From the NCBI RefSeq assembly GCF_021655615.1, contig NZ_AP025245.1, forward strand, positions 2,356,001 through 2,420,000: a stretch of 64,000 nucleotides of DNA, read 5' to 3'. The translations under genes were made by a program, and so were the position numbers. The notes under the pieces are model-generated. The model worked only from the letters and a program-made list of their open reading frames with translations. It did no database searches and was not told where the DNA came from. This DNA comes from Acidianus sp. HS-5. Lineage in GTDB: Archaea; Thermoproteota; Thermoprotei_A; Sulfolobales; Sulfolobaceae. Within the stretch, counting starts at the first letter, position 1. Every line of letters begins with the position of its first letter. Of the stretch, positions 1 to 10,564 are shown piece after piece.

Positions 1-559
1 TAACTTACTGATAAGAAAGTCTCTCTCACTGCACCTACTACTGCAAATCTATTATTAGTAACCCATGCTAAGAATATGACGAAGATAGGGTAAATAGCCT
101 CCAAAGCTAAGATCAACAAAAGATTATACGAAGTAAATACCCCTGCAAGTACTCCGTAGCCTACGCTAGGATCATAGAAATCGTGATAATAAATGGAAAA
201 TATAGATCCGCTCTTAGGTATTATTGAGACTGGAATTACTGCAAAAGGTACTATTGAAATTGCTAGCAATAGAACTGGAGCTATTGTAAATAACGTCTCG
301 TTAACTCCTGAAGGAATTATGACCTCGGAGAAAACAAATTTTAATGCGTCAGCTACTAGTTGCAAATACCCTCCTATTTTCTTAGAAGCGTAATAAGGAC
401 CTACCCTCATCTGAACTCTTGCGGCAGCTTTCCGCTCAAACCATATAGTAGTTAGCAAAAGTATTCCAGTAAATAATAGACCAGGGAATATGATTACAAC
501 AAAAAATGATGGATAAAAGAAATAAAATCTTATTAAAGCAAGTATATTCTCTCCAATCA
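1..559 (-). CDS. nuoH: NADH-quinone oxidoreductase subunit H, 3' end cut off by window edge
   Basis: Membrane subunit of complex I that, with NuoD and NuoB, forms the quinone site. Translating from the ATG at 559 gives a hydrophobic protein with an N-terminal membrane helix followed by the family signature WFERKAAARVQMRVGPYYA and the loop QLVADALKFVFSE, both diagnostic of NuoH/ND1. Three or four membrane segments are visible in the 186 codons before the frame runs off the window. The start lies one base after the nuoD stop, so the genes are transcribed as one operon (A-C-D-H on the minus strand). Sulfolobales lack the NADH-oxidising subunits E, F and G, so the electron donor is probably not NADH; that is family knowledge, not visible here. 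Confidence 0.95.
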
Positions 560-1745
<1,186 letters not shown>

Positions 1746-1765
<20 letters not shown>

Positions 1766-2243
1766 ACAACCCCTCCATTTTTATTTTGAAGTCTTTTCTC
1801 AATGGATAAACTCCTTCAAAATCCTCAGGAAGGAATAGCCTAGCTAACTCTGGATGGCCTTCAAATCTTACTCCTAGCATTTCATAAGTTTCCCTTTCCC
1901 CTGTCCAAGCATTGCCCCAAATTTGAGTTAAACTAGGTAAAGATAGATCTTTATAATCAACATAAGTCTTTACCGCAAATATCATTTTTTGTAATTCGTC
2001 CACAGAATACGAAGATACATGGTAAATTACTTGAATTTTATGCTGGTCTGGAAAATCTATTCCTGTTACCGCTATTACGTGGTCAAAACCTAACTCTTTC
2101 ATTGTTTTAGCAACTTCTACAATCTTATCCTTTGTAGTTTCTAGAGAACCTCTGCTATCCGCCTCGGCCTTTGCTAAAATCCCTTTAGCTTTTAACTCAG
2201 CAATTATCTTATCTATATCCCTTTGAACTGTAGTCTGGCTCAT
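1746..2243 (-). CDS. nuoC: NADH-quinone oxidoreductase subunit C
   Basis: 30-kDa-type subunit of the complex I peripheral arm. The C-terminal half has the family signature TYEMLGVRFEGHPELARLF followed by LPEDFEGVYPLRKDF. I take the ATG at 2243 (protein begins MSQTTVQ) rather than an in-frame start five codons upstream, because it makes the typical four-base ATGA overlap with the nuoA stop. Length is then 165 residues, normal for archaeal NuoC, which is not fused to NuoD here. Its operon partners are nuoA upstream and nuoD downstream. Confidence 0.93.
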
Positions 2244-2635
2244 TGTCTCAACTCCCAATTTTGTATCATATTGATTTGAGTTATTGAATAATACATTACC
2301 GGATAGATTAGTACTATGAAAGAGCCAAGGATTATTATCAAGTTTCTGAACAGGATAAAATTACCTAGAAAAGGAGCAGAGGCTATTGCAAAAAGTAAGA
2401 CGAATATTGGTTCTATAGTTACATACATTAATAAATAGCCGTAGTACTGTAAAGGAAACCAAAGTCTGCCTTCTCCGTACGGTATATTTCCTGCTTCAAA
2501 CCTACTTATCTTGAGAGGAGTAGGATTATGAGGGACCATTAGAGAAATTATCTTGTATCCTCCATAGCCTAAGGCTAGCGTAAGTATTAAAGGTAGTCCA
2601 AAAGCCACTAGTGACTGAACTAAACTCATACACAT
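2240..2635 (-). CDS. nuoA: NADH-quinone oxidoreductase subunit A
   Basis: Small membrane subunit of complex I. Three hydrophobic segments are visible. The loop between the first two has the family pattern PLKISRFEAGNIPYGEGR, equivalent to the Cys/Glu loop of NuoA/ND3 near the quinone channel, though the usual Cys in CG is replaced here by AG. A TTG four codons upstream (2647) is possible, but ATGs at 2635 and 2629 are more likely starts. It is the first gene of the operon and lies downstream of an AT-rich gap facing thyX. Confidence 0.88.
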   Translation of the reverse strand: MCMSLVQSLVAFGLPLILTLALGYGGYKIISLMVPHNPTPLKISRFEAGNIPYGEGRLWFPLQYYGYLLMYVTIEPIFVLLFAIASAPFLGNFILFRNLIIILGSFIVLIYPVMYYSITQINMIQNWELRQ

Positions 2636-2726
2636 GAGTAACAACAAACGTAGTTAAAATATTTTTCTTAACAGAACCTAAACATGTTTATAAAATTTAT
2701 ATTGTATATACAAAAAAGGGAATGTG

Positions 2727-3494
2727 CTATTTAATTTTATTTAAGATACCTCTTGCATTTTGAACGCATTTAAATATTCCATCCCTGGGGACTCCTTCTA
2801 CACAACGTTGAGAAAGGAACTCGGTCTTTTCAGTAAGTTCGTTCAGAGAGATTGGATTTTCTCTTATGAAGTTCTCATGGATAATACAATTAGGACCTGC
2901 AAACTTAAATAGACGTGGGTGCACTTTCTTCACTTCATCAAGCATTTTCCAAGCAACTGCTCTTATCTCCCATTGGGCCCTAGAACAGAGTCTCAATGCG
3001 AAGAAGTTATACAGTTCCCTAGCATTCATAGTAACTACAACGTTAGTGTTTACTCCGTTAGGTAAAACATATCTGGCGTCTTCCTCCGGAACTCCATTCT
3101 GTAAGAGATCATAATAATACTTGTAAGATTCATCATAAGCTTTCTTTATTGTTTCTGCATTCCTCTTTTCTGCAGAAGGAGGTGTAACGGGTTGATAATA
3201 TTCGTCCACTGGTTTGGCGAACCTATGACTCATTTGTGTATATGATGCAATTCTATGTCTGACTAACTGGTGGGAAGCTACTCTTGAAATTTCCTCTATA
3301 GAGAAAGTATAACTACTATGCTCAAGCGGCGACCAATAACCGTGAATTATTGCGTCCTTTATCCAGACCTCTATTTCCTCTTCAGACATAGTCTTCTCGT
3401 GATAATCCCAACCTTTTCGAGATCTACTCATCTTAGAGGCAATAGCTACTACTCTTTCACCTTCCTTGGTATAAGAAACAAGCTCAACTTTCAT
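2727..3494 (-). CDS. thyX: FAD-dependent thymidylate synthase ThyX
   Basis: Makes dTMP from dUMP using methylene-tetrahydrofolate, FAD and NAD(P)H; it replaces ThyA in many archaea. The ThyX motif RHRxxSxxxxSxR is clear as RHRIASYTQMSHR at about residues 80-92. The C-terminal region retains the conserved Arg/Asn-rich dUMP site (NARELYNFFALRLCSRAQWEIR). The 255-residue length fits the family. It is single, with its own TATA box about 27 bases upstream of the ATG, so a leaderless transcript is likely. Confidence 0.96.
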   Translation of the reverse strand: MKVELVSYTKEGERVVAIASKMSRSRKGWDYHEKTMSEEEIEVWIKDAIIHGYWSPLEHSSYTFSIEEISRVASHQLVRHRIASYTQMSHRFAKPVDEYYQPVTPPSAEKRNAETIKKAYDESYKYYYDLLQNGVPEEDARYVLPNGVNTNVVVTMNARELYNFFALRLCSRAQWEIRAVAWKMLDEVKKVHPRLFKFAGPNCIIHENFIRENPISLNELTEKTEFLSQRCVEGVPRDGIFKCVQNARGILNKIK

Positions 3495-3516
3495 TATCTA
3501 GTAACTTAAAAATGGG

Positions 3517-3526
3517 AAATAAAAAC
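3517..3526 (-). promoter_or_regulatory. TATA box of thyX
   Basis: On the minus strand this reads GTTTTTATTT. Its centre is about 27 bases before the thyX ATG at 3494, the spacing expected for a leaderless Sulfolobales transcript. A second T-rich stretch closer to the ATG is too near to serve. Confidence 0.5.
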
Positions 3527-3543
3527 CTAGGTACTTAATATTT

Positions 3544-3882
3544 TTATTCTAATACTCCACTTAATTTCTCTACTGCCCTAGTAAGCATTGCTGAATTCTT
3601 TTCTGCATCTTTCTCCGCTTGATCCATGAATTTTTTAACTTCTTCATCCTTTATTTTTCCTAGTCTTTGCTTATATACAACTATTAGTTTTAGCTCATCT
3701 TCTAAAGAATCTAGTATGGCACTTAGTTGATCTTGATCAACTTTTGCAGTCTTTAACGCTTTTTCCCTAAAGCAAGTATAGTGAACTACCGTCTTCTTTG
3801 ATGTAAAAGTGAATAATTCGTCCCAATATATTGTGTTTTTACATATATCACATGTCCACTTTGTAGGAGGTGCCCTGCTCAT
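3544..3882 (-). CDS. DUF2175-family small zinc-binding protein
   Basis: A 112-residue protein with an N-terminal CDIC pair (about residues 10-13), then HYTC (about 35-38), which would make a Cys/His zinc site, followed by a long charged helix. This matches my memory of the archaeal DUF2175 family, whose function is unknown. It sits alone on the minus strand, divergent from the thioredoxin/YyaL-like gene at 3927, with only 44 bases between the starts, so the two may share a control region. A role in stress or regulation would be speculation. Confidence 0.65.
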   Translation of the reverse strand: MSRAPPTKWTCDICKNTIYWDELFTFTSKKTVVHYTCFREKALKTAKVDQDQLSAILDSLEDELKLIVVYKQRLGKIKDEEVKKFMDQAEKDAEKNSAMLTRAVEKLSGVLE

Positions 3883-3926
3883 GATGAAAGAGTAGAATTA
3901 TATACTAAATAAAGATTACGGTATTG

Positions 3927-5084
3927 ATGATATCCGAAAAACTGATATCTGATCTAAAGTTTTATGATAAGCCCTTAGGAATATTCTTTACAGCAGACAA
4001 CTGTAATGACTGCGAAGAACTACTTAAGAAAATTAAGGAATTACCTATTTCGAGAAGGTTTATAATTGAGGAAAATAACAGTTTAGAATTTCCCGAATAT
4101 TTAAATAGACTAACTAGAGGAATAATTCCAACTCTATCAATCTTATCTCCAGAGCTGAAAATCCTAGGAATATTAGAATCAAATGATATCAAGGAAATAG
4201 AATCAAAACTTAGGGAAATAGCAGAAGCTTACTATAAGGGCTATAAGGGCGAAAGTTTCTCAGAATTTGCGCCGGAACCAGTTGAGGCAGGAAAGGAGGT
4301 AATTTACAACGTAATGGACGCATTACTTGCTTCCTATCCTGCAGATTTTAGAATGACAGAATTATACAATTTCATTTCCAGTGTAAACAAGGACTATAGT
4401 AAAGCAGAGAAAGTTATAAAACCTTTGAATGATATTTCAGAATTTCTACTTAATAAGAAGAAAATAATAAACACAAACTCTATATATGCAACGGAAATCT
4501 CCTTTTACGTCATGTACGGTTTAAGAAAAGTTGAGGATCTGTTACAATTGATAGGTGAAGATGGTATTGTTTACAGAAGTACTAGAAAACAAAATAAAGG
4601 ATTACTAGTAGATGAAGCAATGACAGGAAATGCTTTGCTTACGCAGTACGAGAATACTTTAAATGAGGAATATTTGAATTATGCTAAGAAAATTTATGAT
4701 TTCATAATAAATAATCTCAATCACGAGAAGGGATTTAGAGATACAGTAATTAAGGACGAGTTGACTAAGATTACCTTCTTAGAACCTTTAGCCAACTCGG
4801 AGGCAGGAATATTCTTTGCAAGATACTGGGCTGTAACTGGAGAAGAAAAATCTGCAGGCTTCGCTAAAAAAGCAATAAACTGCGCATATGCAGGTTCTTC
4901 AGACCCAAGAGTACTTGCAAGAATATCCATAGCATTAATAAAATTGCAAGATTTAATAAGAACTAACGAGAAAGGACCTTACACAGATTTAAGGATGGAA
5001 TTTTCAAAACAAGCTCAATGTAAATACTTTAAAGATGGAAAATGTTATGAAAAACTTGATGAAATTAAATTCTTAGATTTTTAA
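3927..5084 (+). CDS. YyaL-like protein: thioredoxin-fold domain plus alpha-barrel domain
   Basis: The N-terminal 100 residues look like a thioredoxin fold with a CNDC redox pair (about residues 26-29) and a cis-Pro region GIIPTLSIL. The remaining 280 residues are helical and resemble the (alpha/alpha)6 part of the DUF255/YyaL (SPATA20) family, but the whole protein is much shorter than the usual 600-700 residues. I place the start at the ATG at 3927 rather than the TTG one codon earlier. The last residues include three Cys (CKYFKDGKCYE). It ends in a 12-base convergent overlap with the next minus-strand gene. Function is unknown; a redox role is an inference. Confidence 0.6.
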   Translation: MISEKLISDLKFYDKPLGIFFTADNCNDCEELLKKIKELPISRRFIIEENNSLEFPEYLNRLTRGIIPTLSILSPELKILGILESNDIKEIESKLREIAEAYYKGYKGESFSEFAPEPVEAGKEVIYNVMDALLASYPADFRMTELYNFISSVNKDYSKAEKVIKPLNDISEFLLNKKKIINTNSIYATEISFYVMYGLRKVEDLLQLIGEDGIVYRSTRKQNKGLLVDEAMTGNALLTQYENTLNEEYLNYAKKIYDFIINNLNHEKGFRDTVIKDELTKITFLEPLANSEAGIFFARYWAVTGEEKSAGFAKKAINCAYAGSSDPRVLARISIALIKLQDLIRTNEKGPYTDLRMEFSKQAQCKYFKDGKCYEKLDEIKFLDF

Positions 5085-5756
5085 ATACATTTTTGTAACA
5101 TATTTAGATAATTGTTTTGCACTCCCACCTTCGCAAATAGTTCTGAAAGCTCTATATTGATCAACTGGAACTATTTTACCTATTGCCTCAAACCCGTATT
5201 TTTTAAGCGTGGAAACTGCCTCAACTGAGGAAACGCCAGTTAGGATTAAGTGATCTGCTTTTACATTTTTAATTATCTTATCTATAGTATTATTTACAAG
5301 GGCTGAACCGAAAATAACGGCAACGTCACAAACTTCTCCGTTAAACTGAGAGAAAGGTTTCGCACTATTTTGAGGCTCAGAAGAGAAATCGTATAATACC
5401 ACACTGGAGAAATTACCTGCAGAAATGTAAGGATAATACCCGAAAGCACATACCTTATTTCCTGAGTACAATGATAAAGGATCACCGTTTGTTAACTTTC
5501 CAATAGTTAATGAATTTAATATAGCTATAGAGATGCTCCTTTTTAGAGGATTTTCTATATCAACTGCAATGTCATAAGCATTTTTACCAATTATTTCTCC
5601 TGCATAATCTACTTCGCCCTCAGTTATAGTATGGGAAATTCCCATACTCTGATCGTCTAAAATAACTGTAGTATAAGAAGTTCCTACGCACGCATTTATT
5701 ATCTTCCTCTGCTTTAAATCGTAGGAGAGTTCCTCTATAATCTCATCTAGAATCAT
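5073..5756 (-). CDS. DUF4213/DUF364 Rossmann-like protein (putative heavy-metal chelation)
   Basis: A 227-residue protein with a short N-terminal alpha/beta domain (DUF4213-like, VGTSYTTVILDDQSMGIS) and a Rossmann-like C-terminal half (DUF364-like, with VIFGSALVNNTIDKI and HLILTGVSSVEAVSTLKKYGF). Crystal structures of this family suggested metal chelation, but no reaction is established. The start overlaps the stop of the nucleotidyltransferase gene by four bases, so both are co-transcribed, though no functional link is evident. Confidence 0.7.
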   Translation of the reverse strand: MILDEIIEELSYDLKQRKIINACVGTSYTTVILDDQSMGISHTITEGEVDYAGEIIGKNAYDIAVDIENPLKRSISIAILNSLTIGKLTNGDPLSLYSGNKVCAFGYYPYISAGNFSSVVLYDFSSEPQNSAKPFSQFNGEVCDVAVIFGSALVNNTIDKIIKNVKADHLILTGVSSVEAVSTLKKYGFEAIGKIVPVDQYRAFRTICEGGSAKQLSKYVTKMYLKI

Positions 5757-6823
5757 AATATTATCTTATCCTCCTCATATATAGATTCTGTCACTTCCTT
5801 ATTGGGTAAAATTATGTTCTTTCTATTAATTAATATTCCATCGTATGTGATTACTTCTTCTCCGAATATTGTTTCTTCTCTTATGTGATTCCATTTACCA
5901 ATCTTGCATTTATCCGCTATTATTGAACCTTTTATGAAGCTGTTCTTGTTTACTAAAGCATTCTCCATAATTAGTGACTCCCCAATGTAAACATCGTTCT
6001 TAATTATTGAACTTCTTCCGATTATTGTATTTGAATCAATGTAAGATTCTTCGCTTATATTTACACCGTCAGAAATAAAATAAGGCGGAGTTAATGTTAC
6101 CCTTTCGGATACTTTTGCATTACTTGAAATATACCCTCTTGGAAATCTTTTACCTAATAGCTCAAAGTTAAGCTTCATATAATCGTAGGGCGTACCAATA
6201 TCCGCCCAAATTCCTTCATATGTATAAACTGATATGCAGTACTTATCTAGAATTTTTGGCAAGAAGTTCCTACTTATTGAGGAACCTTGCACAGAATTCA
6301 ATATATCTTTATTGAACACGTAAACTCCGCCGTTTATCAAATTTGAAATTGGATTTGAAGGCTTCTCTATGATTTCGATTAATTTATTATCTTCAGTTAA
6401 CAACACGCCATATCTTCTTGGATTATCTACTTTAGTTGCTAAAAGAGTAACTGGGCATTCACTTTGCGCATGAAACTTAAGCAGGTCCAGAAAATCTACT
6501 TCACTGTAAATATCACCGTATATTACCATTACTACGTCATCAAGCTTAACTTGATTAGAAACATATTTCAATGCACCAGCATCTCCCAAAGGTTCTTTCT
6601 CAATAATAGGTGTAACACTCTTACCATCAACGTGAGACAGTATCTTATCAGCCATAACTCTCAAAGAGATGTAAATATTATGGATCCCTGCATCCTCCAA
6701 TCCTTCTATGATATAGTCTAAAATTGGCTTACCTAGAACAGGAAACAAAGCCTTAGGTTTGGTCAAGCTTAATGGCCTGAGCCGTGTAGCATATCCTCCA
6801 GCTAAAATTATTGCAGAAACCAT
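5753..6823 (-). CDS. Sugar-1-phosphate nucleotidyltransferase with left-handed beta-helix tail
   Basis: Makes an NDP-sugar from NTP and a sugar phosphate, in the GDP-mannose or glucose-1-phosphate pyrophosphorylase family. The first 230 residues are the catalytic domain. They include the signature ILAGGYATRLRPLSLTKPKAL (quoted in part: LAGGYATRLRPL), a VIYGDIYSEV metal site and ENAL-type loops. Residues from about 245 contain hexapeptide repeats (IGRSSIIKNDVYIGES) forming a beta-helix. The substrate cannot be read from the sequence. It probably feeds N-glycan or exopolysaccharide synthesis, for which AglB is encoded at 46.6 kb. Confidence 0.85.
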   Translation of the reverse strand: MVSAIILAGGYATRLRPLSLTKPKALFPVLGKPILDYIIEGLEDAGIHNIYISLRVMADKILSHVDGKSVTPIIEKEPLGDAGALKYVSNQVKLDDVVMVIYGDIYSEVDFLDLLKFHAQSECPVTLLATKVDNPRRYGVLLTEDNKLIEIIEKPSNPISNLINGGVYVFNKDILNSVQGSSISRNFLPKILDKYCISVYTYEGIWADIGTPYDYMKLNFELLGKRFPRGYISSNAKVSERVTLTPPYFISDGVNISEESYIDSNTIIGRSSIIKNDVYIGESLIMENALVNKNSFIKGSIIADKCKIGKWNHIREETIFGEEVITYDGILINRKNIILPNKEVTESIYEEDKIIL

Positions 6824-6854
6824 AATATATTAGAAAATAAGATGTAAAAAAACT

Positions 6855-7490
6855 TTACTTCTTCATAACTTGTTGAAGCTTCTTATCTGCAAAGTCCCAG
6901 TTAACTAAATTCCACCAGTTATTAACGTAGTCTGCTCTCTTGTTCTTATACTGCAGGTAATACGCATGCTCGAATTCGTCCAAGATTAATAAGATAGGCA
7001 ATTCTGCTATGTGGTTCTGGAAGTGGTTTTCGAAAGTCATTATCTGCAGGTTATCGTTCTCAACTTCATAATAGAGAACTGTCCATCCTGTACCTGGTAA
7101 TGAGTTCGCTGCTTCAGTGAATAACGCCTTAAATTTCTCAAAGCTACCGTATTGTTTTTCTATTAAATCTCCAATTGCTCCTCCTGGTTTCCCTCCACCT
7201 TTTCCTGCTGGAGCCATATTCTGCCAGTATAATGAGTGTAGCTTGTGCCCGTTTATGTTAAATACTAACCCTCTTAATAGACCTTGTATATCATATTGAC
7301 CTGCTGATATTTCTCCTTTTAGAACTTTGTTTACTCTGTCTACAAAGGAGTTTGCCCCATTAACGTATCCTTTATGGTGTCCGTTATAATGCACATCTAT
7401 TATATCCTTACTTATGTAGGGTTCTAATGCATCTACATTATATGGTAGAGGTGGTAGTTCATACTTTTTTAAATAAGTTAACGAACTCAT
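6855..7490 (-). CDS. sod: Iron superoxide dismutase
   Basis: Dismutates superoxide in the cytoplasm. Metal ligands are visible: the His in DVHYNGHHKGYV, the second His in NINGHKLHSLYW, and the Asp/His pair in LDEFEHAYYLQY. The 211 residues and the N-terminal KKYELPPLPYNVDALEPYIS are typical of the hyperthermostable Fe-SODs of Sulfolobales. It is monocistronic, with an AT-rich TATA-like stretch (AAATAAAAATAA) about 30 bases before the ATG. The Fe assignment rests on the lineage, not on the sequence alone. Confidence 0.96.
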   Translation of the reverse strand: MSSLTYLKKYELPPLPYNVDALEPYISKDIIDVHYNGHHKGYVNGANSFVDRVNKVLKGEISAGQYDIQGLLRGLVFNINGHKLHSLYWQNMAPAGKGGGKPGGAIGDLIEKQYGSFEKFKALFTEAANSLPGTGWTVLYYEVENDNLQIMTFENHFQNHIAELPILLILDEFEHAYYLQYKNKRADYVNNWWNLVNWDFADKKLQQVMKK

Positions 7491-7676
7491 AACTATACTT
7501 ACTTAGTAGTTATTTTTATTTCTTTCTGACTTGAATCTAGAAGCGTATTATATAATTGACTTCACGAAATGCATATATCTGCTTTGAATAATATTTTACA
7601 TCAATTTTTAGCTTTAAATATTACCTAGATTCAATAATGAGTTTATTAATCCTTTCTAAATAATGATTATATAGAA

Positions 7677-9533
7677 ATGTCAGTTAGAGATCCATTTATA
7701 AAATTAAATGCAAAATATTGCAATATATATGAAAAAATTATATTAGTAGTATTAAATTCCGTTCTAATATATATATTGTCTTCAAATTTATCTTTTATTC
7801 ATAATTATAGCCTTGAAATAATAGCTGTTGTTGCAGTAATCTCGTTCTTTTTGCCCGAGATTATATCTCCTGCATTAACAATCTTGTTTACGATATATTT
7901 AGCTTATAAAGAATTAAATTTAAATCAATTATCCGGTATGGTAGAAATTTTCTCATTGATCATTCTTAATATCTTAGTGCCTATATTAATTGAGATAAAA
8001 TATGGATCAATGCAAGGTTTTATATCTTCAGAGGCAGCAATAAGCTTCCCTATAAGCTTCCCACTATTATTAACTGGAATAGCAGAAAAACGAAATATAA
8101 TAATTAACGTTTTGGCAGCTTTGCCACTATTTTTTATGATTTTTTACCATCTTGGTAATACATTAAATATTACATTTATCATGTATTTATCGATAGGAAT
8201 AATAAGTCTCATTATTTCATCCATACTATTCAGCATAAAGCAAGTATTTAGCATAACAGGAGTCATATTTGGTTTTATCGGCCTATCTGCACTAATTTAC
8301 TTAACATTACTACCTCATCCCATTCCTTCAAATTTAATATATGCAACAGTAATTGCTGCTGCTGCCAATGCAATATTTAGCGGATTTTATGAATTTAAAA
8401 CAAGAAAACAAAAGAGAGAGAAAATTGAAGAAGAGATCTCTTTAATTAAAAAAGAAATTGAAAGTAGTATTGTAAGCCTAGGACGAGTTAGAAGCTACGC
8501 AGAATTAGAAGACAGTCTAAGTAACGTAATTGCCGAAGATGAAAAAAGAATTCTTGATATAAGTAAAAAAATAGAAGAGTGCAAATCCTTAGATTGCGTA
8601 AATTCAGCTTATAATGAATTTGCGACAAGTAAGAAAAGTATCGAAGATAAATTATCGCAGTATATTTTTAATACTGTAATCGAATATAATAATGTAGTCA
8701 ACGAATTAAAGAAAAATGGAATACTTTTGGAAGAAATCGATATTCCTAAGGAAAAAATTGTTTTATCCGAAGATAGTATAGATAAAATACAGAAATTTTT
8801 ATCTACAATCAACAAGAACATATCCATAGTAATATCTGAAATAAATTCTATAATAGATTCTATAGAAAAAATATCCGGAATTAAACTAAATAGGTTTTAT
8901 ATAACGGAATATGCATCAGTAATAAATGCTATAGATTATTTAAGAAAGAACAATGTACTCTCATACGCAAATCAATGTCTAGGTTATGATAGAGATATAT
9001 TAACTGAATTGGAATTTTATGGATTTGAAAATAAAAAAATAGAAATAGTTAAAAAACTAAATGAATACTATGGAAGAGAAGTCTTATTATCTGACATAAA
9101 AACTATAGAAAGAGAATCCAGTCAAGTTCTTATATTAATTAAGGAGTACCTTAACTACATAGAAACAGAGCTACAAAAAATTTGGGAAGTAAGTAAATTA
9201 AACGATATAAGTTACGAAATGGGGTTTATTCATGAATTAATTAATAAATTAAATGAAAACGATGCTATATTCAAAAAACTTTCTGATATTTTGACATCAA
9301 TCCCAGAAATATCTAACGCAGAGAAGTTAATTAAGGAAAAAGACAATATATATGTATTATTTACAATTCTCAAGGAGAATGAAGATATAATTAAGGAAAA
9401 ATTAAACGAAGAAGGTTGTATAGAATTGGAAGATTTAGGCATTAATACTAAATTAAGTACTTATGTTATACAATACTTGAAGGAAAGAAATGTAAATGTA
9501 AAATTAGATACAAACAAAATTTGTTTATCTTAG
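7677..9533 (+). CDS. Unknown membrane protein with long cytoplasmic coiled-coil region
   Basis: I do not recognise this 618-residue protein. Residues about 20-235 contain eight or nine hydrophobic segments. A basic stretch (KTRKQKREK, near 240) follows. After it come nearly 380 residues of charged, mostly helical sequence rich in Lys, Glu, Ile and Asn, with heptad-like patterns typical of coiled coils. The composition is more AT-rich and Asn/Ile-rich than that of its neighbours. It stands alone, divergent from sod, and ends in a nine-base convergent overlap with the next gene. A tethering, sensory or envelope-spanning role can only be guessed. Confidence 0.75.
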   Translation: MSVRDPFIKLNAKYCNIYEKIILVVLNSVLIYILSSNLSFIHNYSLEIIAVVAVISFFLPEIISPALTILFTIYLAYKELNLNQLSGMVEIFSLIILNILVPILIEIKYGSMQGFISSEAAISFPISFPLLLTGIAEKRNIIINVLAALPLFFMIFYHLGNTLNITFIMYLSIGIISLIISSILFSIKQVFSITGVIFGFIGLSALIYLTLLPHPIPSNLIYATVIAAAANAIFSGFYEFKTRKQKREKIEEEISLIKKEIESSIVSLGRVRSYAELEDSLSNVIAEDEKRILDISKKIEECKSLDCVNSAYNEFATSKKSIEDKLSQYIFNTVIEYNNVVNELKKNGILLEEIDIPKEKIVLSEDSIDKIQKFLSTINKNISIVISEINSIIDSIEKISGIKLNRFYITEYASVINAIDYLRKNNVLSYANQCLGYDRDILTELEFYGFENKKIEIVKKLNEYYGREVLLSDIKTIERESSQVLILIKEYLNYIETELQKIWEVSKLNDISYEMGFIHELINKLNENDAIFKKLSDILTSIPEISNAEKLIKEKDNIYVLFTILKENEDIIKEKLNEEGCIELEDLGINTKLSTYVIQYLKERNVNVKLDTNKICLS

Positions 9534-9743
9534 TCTCTTTATATTTATTACGACATGGTCTTCCTTTTCTTCATAATTGAAGAGGTATCTTGGAGCATTC
9601 CTTAAAAGTTGATGAAGACATAAAACTCTGTCCTTTTCAGTTAAGAGTGTTATTGTTTCTCCAGGCTTCATTGAAACTAAGTACTTTGATAGCTCAACGA
9701 TAAATTCTTCACACGATTTGTTTCGAAGGTCTAGCTGTTGCAT
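9525..9743 (-). CDS. Small protein resembling the TusA/SirA fold
   Basis: A 72-residue protein beginning MQQLDLRNKSCEEFIVELSK. It has the beta-alpha-beta-alpha-beta-beta rhythm and the MKPGETITLLT loop seen in TusA/SirA-like sulfur-carrier proteins. The canonical CPxP motif is absent; only a single Cys follows Ser where the motif should be. It is therefore at most a TusA relative with altered chemistry. Sulfur-oxidising Sulfolobales use TusA in thiosulfate transfer, but no hdr or dsrE genes are nearby, so I make no pathway claim. Confidence 0.5.
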   Translation of the reverse strand: MQQLDLRNKSCEEFIVELSKYLVSMKPGETITLLTEKDRVLCLHQLLRNAPRYLFNYEEKEDHVVINIKRLR

Positions 9744-9779
9744 ATTAGATTATCTTTATTTCGAAATTTTTAAATGTTA

Positions 9780-10562
9780 CTAAAGTATAGCTTTCCTTTC
9801 AACTTCCATATTTTTCAAAGATTTCTGTTCTTTCTCTACTTTATCCCACAGCTGGTCGTAATTATTTAGCATGTAGATATACGCTCTGGAAATCCTCTCC
9901 ATAGTATCCTTTTCCGTTAAAGGATGAATCCTCAGTCCTACTCTCCCTGTAGATCCTCCTCTAACCATAAGCCAGTGAGCAAACACTTCTATAGGATACT
10001 TTGCCTTTATCTCCTCTAGAGAAAGCTTTGAGTTATAAAGCCAATAAATTTCCCTGACAAAATTCGAGGAAATATTCCTTAACATTCTATCCTCCCATTT
10101 CTTTACGTATTCTGCACCATTTTTTATCACTAAATTTCTCAAGTAATTATACAATTCATCGGAATCCTCTGAGAGAACTAAACCAGTAACTGCCATGACA
10201 AAATCCTTTTGGGCCATGAATGAGTCAAAGTCTAGATTCACATAAAGCCAAGCAGTAGCAGCAAAGGAATCTACTATGCCGTACATCAGCTTATCAACTA
10301 ATTCATCCTTATTTATCTTCCTTACTACCTTCTCTCCTTGAAGTAGTCTCTCAAATTCTTGAAAATCTACTGTACCTGCATAAACAAGTTTGCCATCTAT
10401 AAAAACCGAAGGCGTAGAGATAACTCCCCTTTCTAATGCTAAAAAAGGATAAAGTTCCGTATCTATTACCTGAACTCTTCCTAGGAGACCTTTCTGGTCT
10501 AAATATTCTAAAAGTAGATTGCATTCAGTACAGTTTCTGTGTGTAAATATTTCCACTTTCAT
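9780..10562 (-). CDS. Thioredoxin/glutaredoxin-fold protein with C-terminal helical domain
   Basis: The first 80 residues are a glutaredoxin-like domain with a CTEC redox motif (C11, C14), a STPSVFIDGK cis-Pro loop and a Gly-rich end. The remaining 180 residues are a helical domain rich in Trp and Tyr that I do not recognise (AHWLMVRGGSTGRVGLRIHP). The gene ends just before a short gap and starts two bases after the xpd stop, so it is in one transcript with xpd. A redox link to the iron-sulfur helicase is tempting but unproven. Confidence 0.65.
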   Translation of the reverse strand: MKVEIFTHRNCTECNLLLEYLDQKGLLGRVQVIDTELYPFLALERGVISTPSVFIDGKLVYAGTVDFQEFERLLQGEKVVRKINKDELVDKLMYGIVDSFAATAWLYVNLDFDSFMAQKDFVMAVTGLVLSEDSDELYNYLRNLVIKNGAEYVKKWEDRMLRNISSNFVREIYWLYNSKLSLEEIKAKYPIEVFAHWLMVRGGSTGRVGLRIHPLTEKDTMERISRAYIYMLNNYDQLWDKVEKEQKSLKNMEVERKAIL

Positions 10563-10564
10563 GG

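Noticed and set aside
3870..3960. A C/D box small RNA (ATGATGA near 3880 and CTGA near 3943)
   Set aside because: The internal D' box is missing and the boxes lie inside or at the start of two protein genes, so the match is probably chance.
8609..8827. Antisense frames inside large genes (such as 8609-8827, 22397-22633, 25982-26260, 47997-48275)
   Set aside because: They lie wholly within clear coding genes on the other strand and have no sensible composition or start context.
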